From: an uncultured Clostridia bacterium
GTDB taxonomy: Bacteria > Bacillota > Clostridia > Oscillospirales > CAG-272
DNA length: 5,250 bases
NCBI GenBank assembly: GCA_947306035.1
Contig: CAMZFG010000092.1
Location: 1 to 5,250 of the forward strand
Direction of reading: 5' to 3'
Shown: in pieces, positions 1 to 5,153 of the stretch
Numbering within the stretch: position 1 is the stretch's first letter
How the letters are laid out: every line of letters starts with the position of its first letter
Notes under the pieces: model-generated
The model's database searches: none
Told to the model about the DNA's origin: nothing
What the model saw: the letters and a program-made list of their open reading frames with translations, nothing else
Program-made: the position numbers and the translations under genes

Positions 1-530
1 CCGGCGGGCAGGCAGATCGTCAGAAGAACGCCGTCTTTTTCAAGGCGCGTCAGGCGCACGCCGTTCTTCGCCTCAAAATCGGGGGCGGCGGTGTCGTCGC
101 CGGAGAGGTGACGCGCAAGGCCGTCGCCGCGGTATTTGGCAAACGCCTCTTTGGCGGTAAAGCAGGCAAAGAAAGTCCGCGGCGCGGGGTCGCTCTCGCA
201 AAGCGCCCGCTCACAGGGGCCGAAGTAGCGGGCGGCCAGTCGGGCGGCGCGGGGGTGCGGGCGCAGCACTTCGGCGTCGATGCCGAGGCGCGGCTCGCCC
301 GTTTCTGCCGCGAGCAGGGCGCAGAAAACGAACCCCCCGGTGTGGGTCACGCTGACGGCAAGGCCCGGTTTTTCCACCACAGGTCGGCCGCTTTTTTCCT
401 TTTTGACCGTCGCGTCGCTATGCCCCGCCGCCGTCAGCAGGCGGGCGAGCAGCCGCCCCGCCGCCTCGCTCTCCCCGGCGCGCCGGGTGCCCGGCGGCAT
501 TTCGGCGACGGTCAGATACAGCACGCTCAA
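1..530 (-). CDS. Sfp-type 4'-phosphopantetheinyl transferase, partial (C-terminus beyond left edge)
   Basis: The enzyme transfers the 4'-phosphopantetheine arm of coenzyme A to a serine on acyl or peptidyl carrier proteins in the cytoplasm. About 176 residues are visible. Family motifs appear in order: a GRPVVE-like segment (about 48-53), SVTHTGG (60-66, the SxSH-type loop), GIDAE (83-87, with the Mg-binding Asp85 and Glu87), and FTAKEAFAKYRGDGL (124-138, the [WF]xxKEAxxK signature with Lys127, Glu128 and Lys132). Layout and length fit the Sfp/EntD type of about 200 residues, not the shorter AcpS. The start is uncertain. I chose the TTG at 530-528 because it overlaps the upstream AbrB-like stop (TTGA), which suggests translational coupling. 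A GTG at 524-522 would also work, and neither has a strong ribosome binding site. The frame is open to base 1, so the end of the gene lies outside the window. The carrier protein served cannot be told from here. Confidence 0.88.
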   Translation of the reverse strand, partial: MSVLYLTVAEMPPGTRRAGESEAAGRLLARLLTAAGHSDATVKKEKSGRPVVEKPGLAVSVTHTGGFVFCALLAAETGEPRLGIDAEVLRPHPRAARLAARYFGPCERALCESDPAPRTFFACFTAKEAFAKYRGDGLARHLSGDDTAAPDFEAKNGVRLTRLEKDGVLLTICLPA

Positions 531-769
531 AGTTTTTTCAGTTTGGCCAGGCACGCGCCGCAAATGCGCTTGCCCTCGTAGTAGACGACGTCGTCCGCGC
601 TGTTGCAGAAAATGCAGGCGGGCTCGTACTTTTTCAGCACGATGCCGTCCCCGTCGATAAAGATCTCAAGCGTGTCTTTCTCTTTGATGCCGAGCGAGCG
701 GCGGATCTCGATGGGCAGCACGAAACGCCCCAGTTCGTCGACTTGTCTGGTCATGCCGGTTGCTTTCAT
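527..769 (-). CDS. AbrB/SpoVT-family transcriptional regulator with C-terminal CxxC-CxxC tail
   Basis: This is an 80-residue DNA-binding protein. Residues 1-48 match the swapped-hairpin AbrB/MazE/SpoVT domain: MKATGMTRQVDELGR at the N-terminus, then LPIEIRRSLGI (18-28, with the DNA-contacting arginines 23-24), then KDTLEIFIDGDGIVLKKY (31-48). B. subtilis AbrB has a very similar N-terminal half, but the C-terminal half here differs: CIFC (Cys52, Cys55) and CGAC (Cys70, Cys73) could form a small zinc-binding knuckle. The family acts as dimers or tetramers that repress transition-state genes; the target here is unknown. The start is supported by AAAGGAG at 783-777, 7 nt before the ATG, and by a sigma-A promoter upstream. 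The stop overlaps the next gene on the same strand, so the two are probably co-transcribed. I withhold a symbol because abrB and spoVT cannot be separated safely. Confidence 0.93.
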   Translation of the reverse strand: MKATGMTRQVDELGRFVLPIEIRRSLGIKEKDTLEIFIDGDGIVLKKYEPACIFCNSADDVVYYEGKRICGACLAKLKKL

Positions 770-776
770 ACGCGTT

Positions 777-783
777 CTCCTTT
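777..783 (-). promoter_or_regulatory. Ribosome binding site of the AbrB-like gene
   Basis: The reverse strand reads AAAGGAG, complementary to the 16S rRNA 3' end, 7 nt before the ATG at 769-767. It fixes the start of the regulator gene. Confidence 0.85.
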
Positions 784-817
784 CGGGAAAAGACTTCCTT
801 CTTTTCCTTTTATTGCC

Positions 818-846
818 ATTTTACCACGCTTTTCGCTGTTTGTCAA
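818..846 (-). promoter_or_regulatory. Sigma-A-type promoter of the AbrB-PPTase unit
   Basis: On the reverse strand the -35 box is a perfect TTGACA (846-841) and the -10 box is TAAAAT (823-818), one mismatch from consensus, with the optimal 17-nt spacer. Transcription would start near 811, giving a leader of about 42 nt. It is the only strong leftward promoter seen and would drive both the regulator and the transferase gene. No terminator separates them. Confidence 0.85.
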
Positions 847-850
847 CCCC

Positions 851-877
851 AAAAAAGGAAAATTTTAACTTTTTTTG
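851..877 (-). promoter_or_regulatory. A/T-rich block upstream of the leftward promoter, possible UP element
   Basis: Just upstream of the -35 box lies a run of A and T tracts (on the + strand, AAAAAAGGAA then AATTTTAACT then TTTTTTG). It stands out in a very GC-rich neighbourhood and falls at about -40 to -66 from the inferred start site, where the RNA polymerase alpha C-terminal domain contacts UP elements. Such curved A-tract DNA is also the kind of site AbrB proteins bind, so autoregulation is possible but unproven. Confidence 0.4.
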
Positions 878-1000
878 AGGGCAACGGTCGAGGCCTGACG
901 GCAGAGGTCGGGAACGGGCGAAGCCGCGCGACGAAAAGCGGGCGTTCCGTGTTTGCGCGGGGCGGCGGGCGGCGATACTGCCAAAAAAGGGGGAATGACC

Positions 1001-1258
1001 ATGCTGCGCGGATGTCAGAAGGAAATGATCATGTTGAAAACGGCGGAGAGCCGCCTGTTCGAGCGCGCATTTTTCGTGCTGCGGCGGGGCGGCGAGGGCA
1101 CGACGGAGGGCGATATGCTGGCGGAGGCGACCCGCATTCTCTCGCTGGCGCAGGGCGCGCGGCCGCGTCGGCGGTGGGGCAGGGGGTTCCTCTTTGCCGC
1201 CGGTATGCTCGCGGGCATCGCGATTTTTGCAATTTTTCGGTTCGCGTTCGGGTGGTGA
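1001..1258 (+). CDS. Small putative C-tail-anchored membrane protein, unknown function
   Basis: I do not recognise a named family. From ATG 1001 the product is 85 residues. Residues 12-51 look soluble and helical (AESRLFERAFFVLRR, then GDMLAEATRIL). A basic patch RPRRRWGR follows (54-61), then a hydrophobic stretch (about 62-79, GFLFAAGMLAGIAIFAIF) ending in RFAFGW. By the positive-inside rule, the N-terminal part should be cytoplasmic with a single C-terminal membrane helix. Two starts are about equally good: ATG 1001, 7 nt after an A-G-rich AGGGGG (988-993), and ATG 1031, 7 nt after AAGGA (1019-1023), which would give 75 residues beginning MLKTAESRLF. No clear promoter is visible upstream. 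The stop codon lies four bases before the RNase J promoter with no terminator between, so transcripts could read through into RNase J. Confidence 0.68.
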   Translation: MLRGCQKEMIMLKTAESRLFERAFFVLRRGGEGTTEGDMLAEATRILSLAQGARPRRRWGRGFLFAAGMLAGIAIFAIFRFAFGW

Positions 1259-1261
1259 CAC

Positions 1262-1290
1262 TTGACAAACCGCTGTAAAGGTTGTATAAT
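1262..1290 (+). promoter_or_regulatory. Perfect consensus sigma-A promoter for the RNase J gene
   Basis: The -35 box TTGACA (1262-1267) and -10 box TATAAT (1285-1290) both match consensus exactly and are 17 nt apart. The inferred start site is near 1297, giving a leader of about 107 nt before the ATG at 1404. There is no extended -10 TGn. A match this exact predicts strong constitutive transcription, so any control of this gene is likely to act on the transcript. Confidence 0.93.
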
Positions 1291-1309
1291 ATATAAAATC
1301 AGGTACTAT

Positions 1310-1332
1310 GCGCGCGTATAAACGGGCGCGCG
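1310..1332 (+). other. 5'-proximal leader hairpin in the RNase J mRNA
   Basis: CGCGCG at 1311-1316 can pair with CGCGCG at 1327-1332 around a loop of about 10 nt (TATAAACGGG). It would sit within about 15 nt of the transcript's 5' end. The arms are self-complementary and GC-only, so other pairings, for example with GCGTGC at 1334-1339, are possible. RNase J is a 5'-end-dependent exonuclease, so a 5'-terminal stem could protect its own mRNA; this is inference. Confidence 0.4.
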
Positions 1333-1348
1333 AGCGTGCAAAAAAAAC

Positions 1349-1372
1349 GGCCGACGCCGCGAGGCGGCGGCC
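1349..1372 (+). other. Leader stem-loop with GNRA tetraloop in the RNase J 5' UTR
   Basis: GGCCG (1349-1353) pairs with CGGCC (1368-1372), then an A-G mismatch (1354/1367), then CGCC (1355-1358) pairs with GGCG (1363-1366). The stem closes on GCGA (1359-1362), a GNRA-type tetraloop. An A-run (1340-1347) precedes it and no U-run follows, so it is not an intrinsic terminator. It lies about 19 nt upstream of the Shine-Dalgarno core. A role in mRNA stability or autoregulation by RNase J is possible. Confidence 0.6.
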
Positions 1373-1391
1373 TGACGGTATAAAGACTGAA

Positions 1392-1399
1392 AAAGGAGG
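1392..1399 (+). promoter_or_regulatory. Ribosome binding site that sets the RNase J start
   Basis: AAAGGAGG lies 4 nt before ATG 1404. It is the strongest ribosome binding site in the window and decides for this start over the in-frame ATG at 1308, which has only a weak AGG near it and would sit about 11 nt from the inferred transcription start. Confidence 0.88.
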
Positions 1400-1403
1400 A
1401 ACT

Positions 1404-3242
1404 ATGCCGAAACAAAACAAACAGCAAAACAAAGTAAACGACGCCGGCAAAACGCGCGGCACGCCCGCGCGGCAAAACGGGCAGGACGTCAGACGCCCGC
1501 GTGAGGCGGCGCGGCCCGCCGACAGGCGCGTCAAAAAGCAAAGCGCGGCACGGCCCGCGGCCGTCCCGAAAAAGGGCAAGCCGCAGGGCAAGATCAGAAT
1601 CATTCCGCTCGGGGGTCTCGGCGAGATCGGCAAGAACCTGACGGTGATCGAATACGAAAACGACATGATCGCCGTGGACTGCGGTCTGGCTTTTCCCGAC
1701 GAGGATCTGCTCGGCGTGGATCTGGTCATTCCGGACACGACGTATATCGAAGAAAATCAGCACCGTTTGCGGGGCATTTTTCTCACCCACGGGCACGAGG
1801 ATCACATCGGCGGCATTCCGTATCTGCTGCGCACCGTCGACACGGCGGTGTACGGCACGCCCCTGACCCTCGGCATTCTCAAAAACAAACTGACCGAATT
1901 CACCCTGCCGTTCGCGCCGCAGCTGCGCACCGTGCAGGCGGGGCAGACCGTGCAGGCGGGCGCGCTCTCCGTTGAGTTCATACACGTCAACCACTCCATA
2001 GCGGACGCCTGCTGCCTGTGCATCCACACGCCGCTCGGCGATCTTTTGCACACGGGCGACTTCAAACTGGACATCACCCCCATCGACGGGGCCATGATGG
2101 ACGTCACGCGCCTCGGCGAACTGGGGCGGCAGGGCGTGCTGCTGCTCATGTGCGAGTCGACCAACGCGGAGCGCCCCGGCTTTACCCCTTCCGAGAAAAA
2201 GGTGGGGCAATCGCTGGAATATATCTTTACCGCCAACCCGAAAAAGCGCATCGTGGTGGCCACGTTCTCCTCGAACGTGCATCGGGTGCAGCAGATCATC
2301 GACATCAGCGCCCGCCACAAGCGCAAGGTGGCCATTACCGGCCGCAGTATGCTGAACATCGTGGGCGCGGCGGTGGAACTCGGCTATATGAAAGTGCCCG
2401 AAGGGGTGCTGATCGACATAGCGGACATCAAGCGCTATCGGCCCGACCAGTTGACGCTGGTGACCACCGGCAGCCAGGGCGAGCCCATGTCGGCGCTGTA
2501 CCGCATGGCGTATTCCGATCACAATCAGGTCACGCTCGGCCGTGACGATCTTGTGGTGCTGTCGTCCAGCGCCATTCCCGGCAACGAAAAACTGGTGGGC
2601 CGCGTCATCAACGAACTGGCCCGCAACGGGGTGGAAGTGCTGCACGACGCCGCGCTCTCGGTGCACGTGTCGGGCCACGCCTGTCAGGAAGAACTCAAAC
2701 TGATGCAGGCGCTCACGCGCCCCCGCTACTTCATGCCCGTACACGGTGAAAGCCGTCACCTTGCCGCCAACCGCGAACTGGCGCTGGAAATGGGCATGGC
2801 CGACCGCGACATTTTCGTGTCGCAGATCGGGCGCGTGCTGGAGATCGACGCGAAAGGCGCGCGTTTTGCCGGCACGGTGCCCGCGGGGCAGGTGCTGGTC
2901 GACGGCCTCGGCGTGGGCGACGTGGGCAGCGCGGTGCTGCGCGACCGCCGCCACCTCTCGCAGGACGGCCTGATCGTGGTGGTGGCCGGCGTGGATACCG
3001 AAAGCGCGCACGTGCTCTCGGGCCCCGACATCATCAGCCGCGGCTTTGTCTACGAGCGGGATAACGAACCGCTGATGGAAGAGGCGCGCCGGGTGGTGCA
3101 GCGGTCGATGGACGCCTGCCTGACGAGCGACCCGCGCGATCGCATGCGCCTGAAAAACACGGTGCGCGACGACCTCTCGCGCTTCCTGTTCAACCGAACG
3201 GGGCGCAAACCCATGATCCTGCCGGTCATCATGGACGTGTAA
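1404..3242 (+). CDS. rnj: Ribonuclease J (metallo-beta-lactamase / beta-CASP exo- and endoribonuclease)
   Basis: RNase J degrades and matures RNA, combining 5'-to-3' exonuclease and endonuclease activity, and is central to mRNA turnover in Firmicutes. The product is 612 residues. The metallo-beta-lactamase core begins at about 63 (IRIIPLGGLGEIGKN). Zinc ligands are visible in HGHEDH (129-134), in HVNHSIAD (194-201, His196) and in HTGDFK (216-221, Asp219). The beta-CASP part shows ATFSSNVHR (286-294), TGSQGEPMSAL (355-365), SSSAIPGNE (387-395), HVSGHACQEEL (421-431) and PVHGESRHL (445-453). The C-terminal domain is complete to MILPVIMDV. All catalytic motifs are intact. The first 60 or so residues are an added Lys/Arg/Gln-rich, low-complexity and probably disordered extension; B. 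subtilis RNase J1 starts almost directly at the core. Whether it corresponds to J1 or J2 cannot be decided here. A consensus promoter and structured leader precede it. Confidence 0.97.
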   Translation: MPKQNKQQNKVNDAGKTRGTPARQNGQDVRRPREAARPADRRVKKQSAARPAAVPKKGKPQGKIRIIPLGGLGEIGKNLTVIEYENDMIAVDCGLAFPDEDLLGVDLVIPDTTYIEENQHRLRGIFLTHGHEDHIGGIPYLLRTVDTAVYGTPLTLGILKNKLTEFTLPFAPQLRTVQAGQTVQAGALSVEFIHVNHSIADACCLCIHTPLGDLLHTGDFKLDITPIDGAMMDVTRLGELGRQGVLLLMCESTNAERPGFTPSEKKVGQSLEYIFTANPKKRIVVATFSSNVHRVQQIIDISARHKRKVAITGRSMLNIVGAAVELGYMKVPEGVLIDIADIKRYRPDQLTLVTTGSQGEPMSALYRMAYSDHNQVTLGRDDLVVLSSSAIPGNEKLVGRVINELARNGVEVLHDAALSVHVSGHACQEELKLMQALTRPRYFMPVHGESRHLAANRELALEMGMADRDIFVSQIGRVLEIDAKGARFAGTVPAGQVLVDGLGVGDVGSAVLRDRRHLSQDGLIVVVAGVDTESAHVLSGPDIISRGFVYERDNEPLMEEARRVVQRSMDACLTSDPRDRMRLKNTVRDDLSRFLFNRTGRKPMILPVIMDV

Positions 3243-3258
3243 GTCAAACAGTTTTCCG

Positions 3259-3273
3259 CGCGGCGGGGCCGCG
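3259..3273 (+). terminator. Weak intercistronic hairpin after RNase J
   Basis: CGCGGC (3259-3264) pairs with GCCGCG (3268-3273) around a GGG loop, followed only by TTTGC. The U-run is too short for an efficient terminator. It may act as a partial attenuator or mRNA 3'-end stabiliser between the RNase J gene and the next one. Confidence 0.35.
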
Positions 3274-3293
3274 TTTGCATATTAACAACGAAA

Positions 3294-3300
3294 AAGGTGG
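3294..3300 (+). promoter_or_regulatory. Ribosome binding site of the isomerase-like gene
   Basis: AAGGTGG lies 10 nt before ATG 3311 and supports that start. The spacing is slightly long and one base departs from AGGAGG. Confidence 0.7.
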
Positions 3301-3310
3301 AACCTGAACA

Positions 3311-5101
3311 ATGGGAAAAGGCAACAGAAACAGACAAAATGCCGCCAGAGGCGTTCTGGCGGGCGCCGGCACCAAAACGGCCGGTAAGAACAACAACTAC
3401 AAGACCTGGGTCGGCACGCTCATCGTCGTGGCCGTGCTGCTCATTCTGGTCACGGTCGTGGTCGTCAGCGCCCTCAACTCGAACGGCGCGTTCGAGCGGA
3501 ATAAGGTCATGCTGTCGAGCGAGCATTACGAGATCACGGTGCCGAGAATGTCCTATATGGTCTACGCACAGTATCAGAACTTTGTCGACACCTATCAGAA
3601 CAGCGGCTACATGGCCTACATCCGCGGCACGGGCGGCACGGGTCTTTCGACCAGCACGCCGCTCCGTCAGCAGAACTACAGCGTGACGACCGACGAGACC
3701 ACGGGCGAGACGGTGACGGTGACGTGGTTCGATTATTTTGCCAAATCCGCGCTGTCCTCCTCCAAAGAACTGCTGTCTCTGTGCGAGGGCGCGCGCCACT
3801 ACGGCATCACCCTCTCCGAAGAGGAGCAGGCCAACATCGACCTGACGCTGGAAACGCTGGAGTATTACGGCAAAGTCACCGGCTACGGCACCAACGGCTA
3901 CCTGCGCAATCTCTACGGCAAGGGCGTGCGCCTCTCCGACGTGCGCTACATGCTCGAGTTGTCCGCGCTGGCTTCCAAATATCTGGCGCTCGGGCAGGAA
4001 CAGGCCGAAAACAGCGTGACCGATGCCTTGATCGACAATCGGTTTGACGAGCATCGCGGCGAGTACGAGAACCGTCTGGACTATATCACCGTCGAGTTCA
4101 CCACCAAATTCAGACCTGCTTCCGACACCGCCGAAGATCCGGCCGCCGAGAACGAGGCCGCCAACGTGACCTACACGACGGAACAGCAGAAGTATCAGGA
4201 TCGCGTAGACGCCCTGGCCGCCTGTGCCGACGCCGAGGCGTTCAAGACGCTGCTGAAATCCTACTTCAAAGAGGACATTCTGGCGGAAGACGGTGAGATC
4301 AGCGACGAGGAAGCCGACGCGCTGGCCGACGAACGCGTGGCCGCGTGCGTGCACACCAACGCCACCCAGGACAACACCGGCGATTCCGATATGGCCGCCT
4401 GGCTGTTCGGCGCCGCGGCGCGGAACGTGGGCGACACCAACACCTTCGTCAACGCCTCCGCCGCTTACGACGAGGAGCACGGCGAGTACGGCGAGACCGA
4501 TTCCTCTTACCGCGCGGTCATCGTGACCAGCGGCATGCACACCGACACCGCCGTGGTGCGCAGCGTGGGACACATTCTGTTCAAGGCGGACAGTTATCTC
4601 AACGTCACCTCGCCCGATCAGTTGACCGGCAAACTCAAAGATCTGGCGCAGCGCGTGGTGGACAAAGGTGAGGTCATCAGTTCCGCTTCCATGGCAAGAG
4701 CGCTGCTGGCCGAGCTCTTTGAAGAGGGCAAGATCACCGAGCGTGACGGCCGCTACTTCATCGACGAGGCCGTGTTCGAGGAATACGGCAAGACCTTTAA
4801 CGAGGACAGCAACATCTTCTACAACGACGTCAACGAAGGCGACATGGTCACGGAGTTCAACGACTGGCTGTTCGACGCCGGCCGCGTCGAGGGCGAGATC
4901 AGCTATCCCGACGCTGTCAGCACGCAGTACGGCGCACATATCATGTATTACCGCGGCAACGAGCAGCCCGCCTGGCGCGCCGAGGTGCGTAAAGAGTTGA
5001 GCGAAAGCGCCTACAACGCCTGGAAAACCAAAGCCGACTCTGCCTACACGACGGTCGAATCCGAAAAGATCGACAAACTGTGGAGCAAAGTGGGCGCGTA
5101 A
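3311..5101 (+). CDS. Membrane-anchored parvulin-like (PrsA/SurA-type) peptidyl-prolyl isomerase, divergent
   Basis: The product is 596 residues. A basic N-terminus (1-32) precedes one membrane helix (about 33-54, VGTLIVVAVLLILVTVVVVSAL). No lipobox cysteine follows, so it is a helix anchor rather than a PrsA-like lipoprotein, and the remaining 540 residues should lie outside the cell. Residues 140-250 resemble a SurA-type N-terminal helical chaperone region (SKELLSLCEGARHYGITLSE). The parvulin-like part spans about 418-548: VGHILF (His421), FNEDSN (Asp499), GDMVTEF (Met512, Phe516), GEISYPDAVSTQYGAHIM (His543). These match the conserved positions of parvulins, but about 75 residues lie between the first two motifs, where 30 or so are usual, so activity is uncertain. 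The likely role is folding of exported proteins. A 68-nt gap without a clear promoter suggests co-transcription with RNase J. The assignment rests on motifs, not overall identity. Confidence 0.82.
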   Translation: MGKGNRNRQNAARGVLAGAGTKTAGKNNNYKTWVGTLIVVAVLLILVTVVVVSALNSNGAFERNKVMLSSEHYEITVPRMSYMVYAQYQNFVDTYQNSGYMAYIRGTGGTGLSTSTPLRQQNYSVTTDETTGETVTVTWFDYFAKSALSSSKELLSLCEGARHYGITLSEEEQANIDLTLETLEYYGKVTGYGTNGYLRNLYGKGVRLSDVRYMLELSALASKYLALGQEQAENSVTDALIDNRFDEHRGEYENRLDYITVEFTTKFRPASDTAEDPAAENEAANVTYTTEQQKYQDRVDALAACADAEAFKTLLKSYFKEDILAEDGEISDEEADALADERVAACVHTNATQDNTGDSDMAAWLFGAAARNVGDTNTFVNASAAYDEEHGEYGETDSSYRAVIVTSGMHTDTAVVRSVGHILFKADSYLNVTSPDQLTGKLKDLAQRVVDKGEVISSASMARALLAELFEEGKITERDGRYFIDEAVFEEYGKTFNEDSNIFYNDVNEGDMVTEFNDWLFDAGRVEGEISYPDAVSTQYGAHIMYYRGNEQPAWRAEVRKELSESAYNAWKTKADSAYTTVESEKIDKLWSKVGA

Positions 5102-5113
5102 ACCGAAATCAAA

Positions 5114-5134
5114 GGGGCCGCCGTCGGCGGCCCC
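5114..5134 (+). terminator. Probable rho-independent terminator after the isomerase-like gene
   Basis: A perfect 9-bp stem, GGGGCCGCC (5114-5122) with GGCGGCCCC (5126-5134), closes on a GTC loop. AAA precedes it and GTTTGCCC follows. The stem is very stable but the U-tract is only three bases after a G, so termination may be incomplete. It lies 12 nt after the stop codon and 20 nt before the next start. Confidence 0.65.
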
Positions 5135-5142
5135 GTTTGCCC

Positions 5143-5151
5143 GAGGAGAGG
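5143..5151 (+). promoter_or_regulatory. Ribosome binding site of the right-edge gene
   Basis: GAGGAGAGG lies just before ATG 5154. The GGAG part is about 6 nt from the start codon. It supports a real gene start immediately downstream of the terminator hairpin. Confidence 0.7.
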
Positions 5152-5153
5152 TC

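Noticed and set aside
108..660. Rightward open frames over the left-hand region.
   Set aside because: They are opposite the phosphopantetheinyl transferase and AbrB-like genes, whose motifs are clear on the minus strand.
953..979. Possible promoter TTGCGC ... GATACT ahead of the small gene.
   Set aside because: The boxes match consensus poorly and the 15-nt spacer is short. In GC-rich sequence such matches are expected by chance.
953..1000. Longer start (TTG 953) for the small membrane protein.
   Set aside because: There is no ribosome binding site ahead of it, the added residues are Gly/Ala-rich without pattern, and two better ATG starts with nearby Shine-Dalgarno sequences lie downstream.
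1349..1372. The leader hairpin as an intrinsic terminator.
   Set aside because: It is followed by TGACGG, not a U-run, and lies inside the transcript of a strongly promoted gene.
1297..1403. A known riboswitch class or T-box in the RNase J leader.
   Set aside because: The leader is short, with two simple stems. I could find no T-box sequence, specifier-loop arrangement or known aptamer core.
821..1738. Leftward open frame spanning the intergenic region, the small gene and the RNase J start.
   Set aside because: It runs antisense through both promoters, the leader and the start of RNase J, and would end inside the AbrB promoter. No domain is visible.
1299..3011. Long leftward open frame opposite the RNase J gene (570 codons).
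   Set aside because: It is antisense to a gene with intact catalytic motifs. Its translation is His/Arg/Ala-rich and low in complexity, with no recognisable domain, as expected from the GC-skewed third positions of the real gene.
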